Shown: positions 24,752 to 35,741 of the stretch, piece after piece
Position numbering within the stretch: the first letter of the stretch is position 1
Layout: each line of letters starts with the position of its first letter
From: Ariolimax columbianus
Taxonomy: Eukaryota; Mollusca; Gastropoda; Stylommatophora; Arionidae
NCBI GenBank assembly: GCA_036924085.1
Contig: JAVGWX010000002.1
Span: 49,014,916-49,078,915, forward strand
Direction of reading: 5' to 3'
Length of the DNA: 64,000 nucleotides
Notes under the pieces: generated by a model
Database searches by the model: none
Told to the model about the DNA's origin: nothing
The model's input: only the letters and a program-made list of their open reading frames with translations
Position numbers and translations under genes: made by a program

Positions 24752-25704
24752 CAGGCGTTTCTGTAGGGATGCCCTCCTTAGCCTTTGGCTGTCCCCAGCC
24801 TATCTGCAAGGCAGCAGTTGTTTATGATCAGAGTTGTCTCTCTTATGGAAGTTGTCTTACTAGACTATCGAGTCTTCACTACTCGTGTCTATAGGGTGCA
24901 ATGATGATATGTGAGATGATATATGAGATGGACTGGTTTACCCGAAAGAGAGGCAGTCCAGTGTGTCTGTATCCCAGGATCGTCACGTCCTGCCAGAAAC
25001 GTAGCATTTGCATGTGAGTGGGGTATCTCTTTTTCCTTTTATTTTCTTGGCTTCTATGCAGGGATGGTACGCCTAGCATTCCCCGCCACCTTGGGTGTTG
25101 ACACAGTGGGGCAGGTGTGCAATGTCCGCTGGTCTGCATCTCTTCTGCGTCCTGCATGATAGTTATATGGCTGATAACGTACAGAGGTAGATATCGTAGC
25201 CCGAGTGCATTTAGCCAGAGGACAAGCCTGGTAATGTCACAGAGATGTTGTTCGCCTGGTGTGCGGACAACTCTCATGGTCAGTGGTTGAGTCTTGACAG
25301 TTCACAGTGAGGTGGCTGTTCTACTGTTTTCGACACCCCGACCAGGTACTAAGTCTTTGGTTGGTGGTTTCGCACCCCATCGCCGTATAAGGTGAGTATC
25401 AAGCAGTTGTCCGCCCGCTTTGATTGGCGGACGGCAAGGACCTCTTACTGTGGCTCTACCTGATAAGGCTGGGGCGCAAGCCCCAGGTCCCGAGCATGTA
25501 GGAGCCTCCCATTGCAGTGGTGCTGAGATTTTGGGCGGGATTGCGGCTTACAAGGGTTCGGCCGTAATCCCCCATATGGTAGCCTCGCGCCCTTGGCTTA
25601 TCAGCCTGGTACGTGAACCAAAGTGTCTGCGGCTCCTCTCGATTTGAGCTGGTTTTCCGTAGCAACGCCCTGTCATTTGTAGGGTAAAACTGACCTGTCT
25701 GCAG

Positions 25705-26323
25705 ATGATCTATTTCCAGCACCCGTTCACTATTTGGTCAGACGAATTTATTGAGGGCTTTTGTTTGTCAATGACCAGGTATTTGAAATCTGCGGTTTCT
25801 GCGGAGTTAAACACGATTTCCGTAGCGTTCTTTCATTTGAGTGTTTGAGAGCTGACTTGTCATCCGTGAGTCTAATACCAGCGTACGTTCATTATTAGAC
25901 CCAAACGGCAGTGCTCTCGATTTGTCAGTTGTTCTACAGTATTGGCGTGTTCAGTCAAATTAAGCCGCAGGTTCCACACCTGGTGGTGCCCTTCCGTCAA
26001 TTCCCTTAGCGAGACAATCAAGTTTCTTAGGGGGTAGCCCCAGATTTTCGAGGGTCTAATTCCAGCACATGTTCTCTATTAGACCCCACGAAGGTGTACT
26101 TTTTGATAGTCATTCTGCAGTATTGGCGTGTTAAGTTAATTTAAGCCTCAGGCTCCACTCCTGATAGTGCTCTTCCGTCAATTCCTTTTTCAGAACACTG
26201 GATGACAGACCAAACCGGGCCACAGGGGGCATAACCCCAGATTTCTGAGGGTCTAAATCCAGCACCAGTTCCATATTAGACCCCAGAAGAGTGGTCTCGG
26301 CATGTCAATCATTTCAATGTTGG
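25705..26323 (-). repeat. Tandem leader units with captured 18S pieces and hairpins
   Basis: About three 184-197 bp units plus a diverged one. On the minus strand a unit reads: ATCTGGGG start, short spacer, an 18S fragment running GGAATTGACGG to AACACG, then CCAATACTG, about 45 nt, and a hairpin GGGTCTAAT...ATTAGACCC. The 18S pieces lie at 26127-26190 and 25946-26006 and carry several substitutions. The outermost unit is continuous with a nearly intact 18S segment starting at 26324. The hairpins are at 26249-26283, 26052-26086 and 25868-25902, with a degenerate one at about 25705-25741. Confidence 0.85.
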
Positions 26324-26347
26324 CCGTGTTGAGTCAAATTAAGCCGC

Positions 26348-26396
<49 letters not shown>

Positions 26397-27555
26397 TTTG
26401 CAACCATACTTCCTCGGAACCCAAACACTTTGGTTTCCCGGAAGCTGCCCGCAGAGTCATCGAAGCAACTCCTGCGGATCGCTAGTCGGCATCGTTTATG
26501 GTCAGAACTACGACGGTATCTGATCGTCTTCGCGCCTCTGACTTTCGTTCTTGATTAATGAAAACATTCTTGACAAATGCTTTCGCAGTAGCTCGTCTTG
26601 CGGCGATCCAAGAATTTCACCTCTAACGCCGCAATACGAATGCCCCCGTTTGTCACTGTTAATCATTACCTCCAGTTCCAAAAACCAACAAAATAGAACC
26701 GAGGTCCTATTCCATTATTCCATGTACCAGGCAGCCGAGGCCTGCTTTGAACACTCTAATTTTTTCAAAGTAAACGCGCCGGCCACCCAGGACGCTCAGC
26801 GAAGAGCACCCGTGGGAGAGAGCCGGCATACGGTAGGGCAGGAGACAACGGGCAGTGAACCGGCGCGAGCCGGACCGCCCGCCTGCGCCTGAGATCCAAC
26901 TACGAGCTTTTTAACTGCAACAACTTTAATATACGCTATTGGAGCTGGAATTACCGCGGCTGCTGGCACCAGACTTGCCCTCCAATAGATCCTCGTTAAA
27001 GGGTTTGAAGTGTACTCATTCCAATTACGGGGCCTCGAAAGAGTCCCGTATTGTTATTTTTCGTCACTACCTCCCCGTGCCCGGAGTGGGTAAGTTGCGC
27101 GCCTGCTGCCTTCCTTGGATGTGGTAGCCGTTTCTCATGCTCCCTCTCCGGAATCGAACCCTGATTCCCCGTTACCCGTTACAAACATGGTAGGCATGTC
27201 ACGTACCATCGACATTTGATAGGGCAGACATTTGAAAGATGCGTCTCCGGCACATGAGGCCATGCGATCAGCACAAAGTTATCCAGAGTCACCAGTGGGG
27301 ACGCCGCAACCCCGAGAGGGGAAACGACGATTGGTTTTGAACTAATAAAAGCGCTCTTTCCGCGAGGGTCGGAGCTTGGTAAGCATGTATTAGCTCTAGA
27401 ATTGCCACAGTTATCCAAGTAGGATCGTGTCATCTAAGGAACCTCGACTGATTTAATGAGCCATTCGCGGTTTCACCGTGAGACAGTGTGAACTTAGACA
27501 TGCATGGCTTAATCTTTGAGACAAGCATATGACTACTGGCAGGATCAACCAAATA
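26324..27555 (-). rRNA. 18S rRNA, 5' two-thirds (truncated, retrocopied)
   Basis: Read on the minus strand this is the beginning of eukaryotic small-subunit rRNA. The start at about 27555 has GGTTGATCCTGCCAGTAG, and the interior has the universally conserved CCAGCAGCCGCGGTAATTCC and GGTGAAATTCTTGG segments. It stops abruptly after GGCTTAATTTGACTCAACACGG at 26324. The remaining third, including the 3' minor domain, is absent. Conserved blocks look nearly intact. The first bases deviate (TATTT instead of TACCT). It lies inside one target-site duplication together with a LINE, so I read it as a retrotransposed rRNA segment and not an active rRNA gene. Confidence 0.9.
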
Positions 27556-28186
27556 TCTGTCGGAGACGTACGTACAGCACACACCGGCGGGGGAGGAAGG
27601 GTGTGTAAAAAGCCTCGCTGGGACGACGGCCGCAGGGACCGACGGACGGACGGACGGTTTGTTCCATCCGTCCCTCACTCCGTCGACCTAGGACCGCCTG
27701 ACAGGGGCCTCCCACACGCACCAGACGACCGACCGACCGGGCTCGCTCGAGGAGGGATAGCAGCGCTCTGTGCAGAACGGATCCCAACGACCTCGGCGAT
27801 GAATTTCACTGGGACTAGAGACAATTTGGCCTGCCGGCCTGCCCTTCTCCGTAGGAGAACGCAGGGCCTCGAGACAACGATTCCTGCTTTCCATTTGCCG
27901 GTCACAAGCTCTTTGCAAGAGTCGGACCACCAGCGAGACGTACTGTCGAGCTCTGCTATAAGCCTTAGATAAATCACCACGGACGGACCACGTTTCCTGA
28001 TACGGACCAGACCAGCGCACCTCGGTGGAGGAGCCGCTGCAACAAACCGCACCCAATTCGCTCTTCGGGGAAAGGCAGGCGAGCGTTTTCCGCAAGCCCG
28101 CGCTATCGCTCCGCCTGGCGGGACTGAGATCGCTTTACGAACACTTGTTGAAATTGAGTCGCTGCGGCGAGACAACTACCCCAGAT
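27556..28186 (-). other. 18S 5' external transcribed spacer-like sequence
   Basis: 631 nt directly upstream of the 18S start, GC-rich with short CGGA runs, as expected for a 5' ETS. Its outer end (minus strand ATCTGGGGTAGTTGTCTCGCC) abuts the right target duplication. It is therefore the likely 5' end of the RNA that was copied, and possibly the RNA polymerase I start. The same ATCTGGGG motif recurs in the internal leader units. A segment at about 28096-28126 also matches the LINE itself near 24616-24644. Open frames here are not credible proteins. Confidence 0.75.
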
Positions 28187-28197
28187 AGATGTCACGT
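28187..28197. repeat. Target-site duplication, right copy
   Basis: agatgtcacgt, an exact match to 20920-20930. Confidence 0.85.
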
Positions 28198-29760
28198 TTG
28201 ACATTTGTTGCAGAAATATATTGTTTATCAGCTGTTGCGTTGGTGCCAAACTAGAGCTTGGTTGCCTAAGCAGTAGTCAGCTGATAAGTTACCGTAGATA
28301 CTTTCTGACACCTAGTCTCGATTCTCCTGTCAATCCAGCCGTCTGCACACAAAATTCAGCCCAAATGCTTGAACTCTAGGGCTTTTTAAAGCGCAATATT
28401 ATTTAGACTTATGTTGAGTGGCCCTGGTGTTCTGCTCATTCTCATAGCTTCTTATGTTCTTCTCGGTTATTCACATATTGTGTTTAGCACAAGTAGTCTC
28501 GAGTGCGATCATGTCATTTTACAGTTTATTTCCATCGTCGTACAGCAGACACTGATCTTCAGTAAAGAGCAATTTGTGTATTGAGTTCTGTTCTGCTTCA
28601 GATGTTTCAGTTTGACAGGTCTCTGATGCGATTTTGTCCATGTAAATGTTAAACAGCAGAAGAGAAAGCACACAACCTTTCCTCACATCGGTAGTGATTT
28701 CAAAAGCATATGTGACACCATCAGTCGTTCTAACGACGTTTGTATTCGAAAGATACAATGCTCTGATATTATCAAGAAGCTGGTCTTGTACACCATAATA
28801 TCCCAGTATCTTCCAAAGTTTAATCATGTCTACCCTATCAAACGCTTTTTTTCTATAACAATGAAAGCAAATGCATAGATTTTCGTTGTGTTATATTGAT
28901 GTTTCGATTAATTGCCTGAAGTTGAAAAAGAGTCCGTGCAACCCATTCTCCTGCGAAATCCAAATTGAGCTCAGGACAGTTGAGATTCAAGGAGATTCGC
29001 ATACATGTTACAGGTGCGGTTAAATAGCGATATGCCTCTGTACGTGACACAGTTTCTTTTGTCTCCCTTGTCTTCCAAATTGGCACGATTATAGCTTGCT
29101 GCCAGATGTCTAGTACGCGTCTTTCTTTCAATGACTTTGTAAAGCGTCTTTGTATTCAGACTAACCCTGTTTTCCCACATGCATGAATCCCCTTCGTTGT
29201 TATGCCGTCCATGCCTGATGACTTATTCTTGGGGCTATTCTTTATAACTCTCTCTATTTCTTGAATCATTATGTCAGGTTCTATGTGATCTGAGTTGCGT
29301 GGTAGAAAAACGAAATCCTCCGTGGAGGTAACAATGTTGAAAAGCGTTTAAAGTATTCCTTCCACCGATCGTTATCTATTGAGTTAATTAAATGTAAGAA
29401 AATCATGCTTGTCCTTAATGAATGATATATGATTGAAGCAATCTTCTCTAAATCGCATCGCTTTAATACTTTTAAAAAAGCCTCTAGGGCGATTTTAGCA
29501 TATGGAAGTGAGTTGCTCGCCATAATGTTTCCAAGATTCTTCTCTGGCGTGTTTCGCGATCATTGTGTTGTTTCTTCTAGCTGTCTGGCAGGCGATGTAG
29601 CCATCTTGCTTCTTGGACCTCAACCAAACCTTGTAGGCTTCCTTTTAGACCGTATAGCTACATTGTCACATCACTTCACCAAACTGTTCGTTTTTAATCT
29701 TTTCCGTGCCGTAATTTCTTTGTTCCACAGTACTTATGAAGAGCAGTTGCTTTAAAGTTA
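28198..29760 (-). mobile_element. Old LINE, 5' part with RT, target of copy A
   Basis: Minus-strand non-LTR element, heavily decayed. About 29740-29520 encodes the pre-RT helix region (KRKAYKVWLRSKKQ; AREESWKHYGEQL). 29280-29200 has the SSGMDGITTKGIHACGK region. 28827-28519 is an RT fragment (KLWKILGYYGVQDQLLDNIRALY, DVRKGCVLSLLLFNIYMDKI). Near 28470-28380 the post-RT MRMSRTPGPLNI segment is visible. The C-terminus resumes at 20874-20659 beyond the insertion. The clade is RTE-like or a related restriction-free group; I cannot fix it by eye. Confidence 0.75.
28519..28827 (-). pseudogene. Old LINE reverse transcriptase fragment
   Basis: 102 residues covering the RT region between motifs A and C. 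It contains VRKGCVLSLLLFNIYMD, in place of the usual VRQGCVLSPLLFN, and ends near YDDGN where an active enzyme would have YADD. The change to LYDDGNKL, with surrounding stops, indicates a dead copy. Confidence 0.75.
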
Positions 29761-30420
29761 GCCCATTCACTATTTATGTCCCTAGGTCCTTCTGTAAGCG
29801 ACATAAAGACATTTGTAACTACTCGACATACACAATTTCGGACAGCTTCCTACCAAAACTTTTGAAGGTTGTTGGCAAAACTGGTTTGATCGTCTTTGGA
29901 CTCGCCCTGTGTGGAAAGTACTTGTGTCAGCAGGACTGGCGATGGTTAGTGTTCCTGCAGATGTTAGGAATAACTAATAGTAACTAATAAAAACAAAATA
30001 GTATGATGTGTTTCTTCTCTGTCTGTAGCTGATGAGAATGAAATCGATTTGAGACGCTATATCTTTGTTGTTTCACCTGTACCACGTTTCGATATGACTG
30101 CGTCGGCGCGAATATAAGTAAGACCAAAGGCTGGCGTAACAACTTCTTTCTTGCATAATTGAAGTTTAAGCGTACGAGGATAGAAATAAACATAAGCTCA
30201 TGCGCATTGCCTCTTACTAAGAGTGACACTCTATAAACTATGTCATTTGTGAAGATAGTTGTGATACAGAGGTTTCTATTTCACTAAAGAATGTTTAACA
30301 ACGAAGAGTTTGACAGGCTGTCAATGGAAGATAGAAAGCTTCCTCAACCTGATGCTGGTATAATGTATAACGAGGCAAAGAGGTTTACGTTTTGTAGATA
30401 CAGGAACAATTAGGAAGCAG
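29761..30420. other. No gene seen
   Basis: Short frames only; no domain or clear repeat. Confidence 0.5.
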
Positions 30421-30429
30421 AGCACACAT

Positions 30430-30730
30430 GTCAACAATCAAATGATACATAGCACCAACTCAACAAAGGGGACCAGATGGTTATCTTTAGACTCGGCACA
30501 ATATATTGAGGTAACAGTTATTCAACTAAGGATAAGAAGTGCTAATTGATATGTCTGCGGTACTAATAAAAGGGCTGCAGAACATCTGCTACAAAGGTGC
30601 CCCTCATACGTTGAATAAAGAAAGTACATTTGGCCATCACCAACCCTGGACAAACTATATGAAGATACGGTTAACCTCGGGCTAACCGCTGCTTCGTTTA
30701 GGTATATTCAAGTTGATGTTTGAATGCGTG
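30430..30730 (+). mobile_element. GAA-LINE-related 3' fragment, decayed
   Basis: Plus-strand remnant aligned by eye to the C-terminus of the RNase H LINE. 30475-30500 resembles the VVFRLRTGHNRLRY region. 'gcagaacatctgctacaaag' matches the AEHLLQNC codons, and 30640-30660 resembles the WPSPVATLDKLY codons. Many indels; the tail is lost. Confidence 0.7.
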
Positions 30731-30734
30731 ACGA

Positions 30735-31600
30735 TGAATAAGAAATATTGCCTTTAAATGCTGTTTTGATTAGACAGCTTTCGGTATAAAAATAAAACGA
30801 AAACAACTTTTTCTCGTTGACATATCATGTAACATCTACATGCTTGAATTGAGAGGAGTTCAGGCAGAAAGGTTAACGTAACTTTGTATACAAAGAGGGC
30901 AGGTAACAGACCGGCAGTGTTCTTGGTTGGAAGGATCGTGGGAAACATATAAAAAGTTACAGCTATTCACAGCTTCATTGAATTAACAAATTAATCCGAG
31001 TCTGCTTTCTCATTTTGTTCCAGATGAAGCATAGGGCAACCACTGTAGATGCCCCATTATATGACGCCCGTACTAATGAAATGCGTGTGCTCTTGCGGTG
31101 ATGACTTTTGAGCAATTTATTGTACACGATGAAGTTGCTAACCCGATCAACATACATTTTACAACATGCTAAGGGTTGCATTGACCTATTCTTTCTTCTA
31201 AATTAAAGGGCCAACAGGATCAACACGAGGGTCTATCTAATATGATAATCTAAAAACACGACGTCCTTTGACAACTTGCGGCCCGTCATACCTCTCCATG
31301 TGGCCCGCCGGTGTCAGAAAAGGATAAAGACAGTCTCATAATGAAAGTCAAGATGCAGGTAAAGGTTGACCTCTAGCTGATACTGCTTACGGAAATAAAA
31401 TGTTTAAATGTCGGTTGTACTTGACCTCGTCTTTTTCGGCGGTTGGGTGACCAGTTTCCTTCTACATAAGCTAGGAGTCCTCAACAGTTGGACAGGTACC
31501 CATCTACAGCTGGGTACACTGGAACATGCCCAGCCTACTGGTTGAATAATGTCGCTTTGTGGTGAGAAATTAGCTTTCTAACCGCTTCTCAACTCAGGTA
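30735..31600. other. No gene seen
   Basis: Unique sequence between a LINE fragment and the satellite. Confidence 0.5.
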
Positions 31601-31654
31601 CTAAACAAATGTGTCCTAAATTATTTCTTTTCTTATGTCATCGTATCTCCTCCA

Positions 31655-33535
31655 ACTCGTCTCATCACGTCATATCATCATCTCATCTCATCACGTCATA
31701 TCATCATCTCATCTCATCACGTCATATCATCATCTCATCTCCTCATATCATCATCTCATCTCCTCATATCATCATCTCATCTCCTCATATCATCATCTCA
31801 TCTCATCACATCATATCATCATCTCATCTCATCACGTCATATCATCATCTCATCTCATCACGTCATATCATCATCTCATCTCCTCATATCATCATCTCAT
31901 CTCATCTCCTCATATCATCATCTCATCTCCTCATATCATCATCTCATCTCATCACGTCATATCATCATCTCATCTCATCACATCATATCACCATCTCATC
32001 TCCTTATATCACCATCTCATCTCCTTATATCATCATCTCATCTCATCACGTCATATCACCATCTCATCTCCTTATATCATCATCTCATCTCATCATATCA
32101 TCATCTCATCTCATCACGTCATATCACAATCTCATCTCCTCATATCATCATCTCATCTCCTCATATCATCATCTCATCTCATCACGTCAAATCACCATCT
32201 CATCGCATTCCCTCATATCACCATCTCATCTCCTCATATCATCATCTCATCTCATCACGTCATATCACCATCTCATCTCCTCATATCATCATCTCATCTC
32301 CTCATATCATCATCTCATCTCATCTCCTCATATCATCATCTCATCTCATCACGTCATATCATCATCTCATCTCCTCATATCATCATCTCATCTCATCACG
32401 TCATATCACCATCTCATCTCCTCATATCATCATCTCATCTCATCACGTCATATCACCATCTCATCTCCTCATATCATCATCTCATCTCATCTCATCATAT
32501 CATCATCTCATTTCATCACATCATATCACCATCTCATCTCCTCATATCATCATCTCATCTCATCTCCTCATATCATCATCTCATCTCATCACGTCATATC
32601 ACCATCTCATCTCCTCATATCATCATCTCATCTCATCACGTCGTATCACCATCTCATCTCCTCATATCATCATCTCATCTCCTCATATCATCATCTCATC
32701 TCATCACGTCATATCACCATCTCATCGCATTCCCTCATATCACCATCTCATCTCCTCATATCATCATCTCATCTCATCACGTCATATCACCATCTCATCT
32801 CCTCATATCATCATCTCATCTCATCACGTCATATCATCATCTCATCTCCTCATATCATCATCTCATCTCATCACGTCATATCACCATCTCATCGCATTCC
32901 CTCATATCACCATCTCATCTCCTCATATCATCATCTCATCCCGTCATATCACCATCTCATCTCATTTCCTCATATCATCATCTCATCTCATCACGTCGTA
33001 TCATCATTTCATCACATCATATCACCATCTCATCTCCTCATATCATCATCTCATCTCATCTCCTCATATCATCATCTCATCTCATCTCCTCATATCATCA
33101 TCTCATCTCATCACGTCATATCACCATCTCATCTCCTCATATCATCATCTCATCTCATCACGTCGTATCACCATCTCATCTCCTCATATCATCATCTCAT
33201 CTCCTCATATCATCATCTCATCTCATCACGTCATATCACCATCTCATCGCATTCCCTCATATCACCATCTCATCTCCTCATATCATCATCTCATCTCATC
33301 ACGTCATATCACCATCTCATCTCCTCATATCATCATCTCATCTCCTCATATCATCATCTCATCTCATCACGTCATATCACCATCTCATCGCATTCCCTCA
33401 TATCACCATCTCATCTCCTCATATCATCATCTCATCCCGTCATATCACCATCTCATCTCATTTCCTCATATCATCATCTCATCTCATCACGTCATATCAT
33501 CATTTCATCTCATCACCTCATATTATCATATAAGC
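31655..33535. repeat. 'catctcat' satellite, compact core of 1.9 kb
   Basis: Two interleaved units make up the block: a 21-bp unit 'catcatctcatctcctcatat' split as catcatctcat + ctcctcatat, and a 26-bp unit in which 'ctcc' is replaced by 'ctcatcacg'. Rarer variants carry 'gcattccc'. Higher-order blocks of 200-400 bp repeat. Two plus-strand frames of about 640 codons (SSHLITSYHHLI) are open only because the repeat lacks stops. No start context, domain or codon signal supports a gene. Confidence 0.97.
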
Positions 33536-34600
33536 TCACCTCTTATAATCATCGCCTCTAATCTTCTCATGCAATTATCTCACCCCATAATCTCATCCCA
33601 CATCTCAACTCACCATCTCATCCCATTATTTCATCCCATTATCGCCCCCGAACATCTAATCCCATCCGCTCATCCTGTCATCTAATACCATCATCTCATT
33701 TAATCATCTCATCTCCCCATGTCATCATCGCCTTTAATCAACTCATCTAACCACCTCATCCCAAGATCTCATCCCATTATCTCACTCCATCATCTCATCC
33801 CATCATCTCATCATTTTATCTGATACCATCATCTCTTTTAATCATTGCATTACCTGACTCCATTATCTCACCCCATCATCTCATCCAATTATTTCACCCC
33901 ACCAGCTCATCCTATTATCACATCCCATCTTCTTATCCCATTCTCATAATGGCATCACTCTATCTCATCAGTTCAACTCACCAACTCATCACATCATCTC
34001 ATCTCATCGTCTCATCACATCATCTCATCTCATCGTCTCTTCATATCATATCATCGTATCATCCCATAGTATCGTTTCATCATTTCATCTCATCATCTCA
34101 CCTCATTCTCTTATCAAATTGTCACATTTTATCATCTTACCCTGTCATCTCATCGTATCATTTCATTTCAATCTTTCATCTAATCGTCTCATTTCGTCTC
34201 TTCATCTCATTTCATCCTATCATCTGGTAACATCTCATCCTCATACCATCTCATTATCTGATCTTATTATCTTATCATGTTATTTCATCATCTCATATAA
34301 TCTCCCAATTTCATGGCATTGGATCTTGGCATCTGCGTATCTCATCGCATCATCTCATTATTGTATCATTCTACCATTTGATTTTATCTCTCCAGCTCAT
34401 CATCATAGCTCATTATCCCACCATATCATCCCATCTTATTGCATCATCTTACTTCATCTTTCCATTCCCATCATCTCATGATATTATTACCCATCTCATC
34501 ATCTCATCTCATTGTGTTATCATGTCATCATCTCATCTTTTCATTATCTCATCATCCCACCTTCCCATCTCATCTCATGTTCTCATTTCATTATTCTATG
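33536..34600. repeat. Degenerate flank of the 'catctcat' satellite
   Basis: Scattered 'catctcatc' words with rising divergence, gradually fading by 34600; an older edge of the same array. Confidence 0.85.
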
Positions 34601-35740
34601 ACTTTCAGTATGAGCCAAGAAAAACGTTTCTTCCCCTATCTGACGGTTTCTTGTTTTTTCATTCCACACTTTTCACAGGCATCAGATCTCATTTGACCTT
34701 CCGTTTTCGTGCCTTGGTCAGGCCCCATGTCTGACACCGATAACAAAGAACTGGTACAAGTGACGAATCATGTTCACTGATTCAGGGTGGACTACAATCT
34801 TATAATTTCAAACTATAAAAACAAAAGTTTGTAGAATTACTTTCCCACAGCGCGTATTTATTTTAATGTATTATTATTATTACTAACATTATTATTATAC
34901 AGTACATGTAATCATTATAATGTCTGCTTAATCTTAATTTAAGTCAAATGTTTTATAGTAAGGACAAATACATCAATCTTAAACCTCTATTACATTTAAT
35001 GTAGGACTATTTCCAAATCTGAACACTTTGTTCAATTTTTCATTTGTTGTGATTGATACATACCATCTGATGTCACATCAAGCATTATAGATGCAAAACT
35101 GGCGTCACTAATCGTTTTCGTTATTGAATCCAATAAAACATATATCAATGAATCTATAATATCATATTGTACAGCAGCAGGAGTAGCCAAGAAAAACTGC
35201 CACAGTTTGTAAGTGACTGTCCAGAAATATAATCTCTTAAAGCATTAAAAAATTCAAAATAATTGCCTTTGTTTAGAGATGTTGCCGATTCATTATGGGC
35301 GCTCAGGGTAAGTTATTGCGTCAACAATTTGATTAAGATCTTTATGTTTTTTTTAAACCTGTTCATTGTGTATATTAATTAATATAAGCTTTGTATTGAG
35401 AATCAATCATAAAATGAAATTCTTTGTTTCCTGAACAATTTATATTTTACAAAAGAATCGACATGAGTTTGGGACCGTTCGTGTCTTTGCTGAGCAGTAG
35501 ATGTGTGTAACAAGATATGATAACATGGAGGGAAGGTTGTCCATTCGTCACTATTTGCCACTTGTCTTGGAAATGTGTTCGATGAACATGTATTCAGAAG
35601 ATCCTCTAATATACAATTGTGTTCTTCCATAATTCCATCAGAAAGAAGGAATTTAACTTATAAATGTGTTTTATAAATACATTTCAAAACACCGTGTACG
35701 CTAATATATGCTCTCCCCAACGGCAAATTAACTAGGCGCT
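34601..35740. other. No gene seen
   Basis: AT-rich unique sequence; no recognised feature. Confidence 0.5.
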
Positions 35741-35741
35741 A

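Larger units (their letters stand above)
20931..26323 (-). mobile_element. GAA-tailed RNase H LINE, copy A (with 5' UTR)
   Basis: Minus-strand non-LTR retrotransposon with endonuclease, reverse transcriptase, RNase H and a C-terminal knuckle, the architecture of the I/Nimb/Ingi group. The 3' end is a (GAA)4-5 tail at 20932-20945 directly beside the target duplication. The coding part spans 24751-20925. The 5' UTR covers 24752 to about 25740 and continues into a tandem leader array (25705-26323). The 5' end is fused without a gap to 18S rRNA. Damage: a 40-codon in-frame deletion in the endonuclease (near 24387), a Trp-to-stop change at 24107 and a small frameshift near 22470. No convincing ORF1 is visible in the 5' UTR. 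Copies B-F are relatives. Confidence 0.9.

Noticed and set aside
27675..28175. Open frames of 135-166 codons across the rRNA leader
   Set aside because: GC-rich non-coding spacer gives long chance frames; no domain.
26324..28186. A normal, active 18S rRNA gene with its promoter
   Set aside because: The rRNA stops after about 1232 nt, passes into LINE leader repeats, and the whole block is enclosed by an 11-bp target duplication. No 5.8S or 28S sequence follows.
20931..28186. Simple insertion of the LINE into a resident 18S gene
   Set aside because: The DNA beyond the LINE tail is an old LINE, not the remaining 18S. The target duplication encloses the 18S part as well.
31609..33561. Open frames of 650 and 632 codons on the plus strand
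   Set aside because: Both are translations of a satellite in different frames (SSHLITSYHHLI). No domain, and the repeat simply lacks stop codons.
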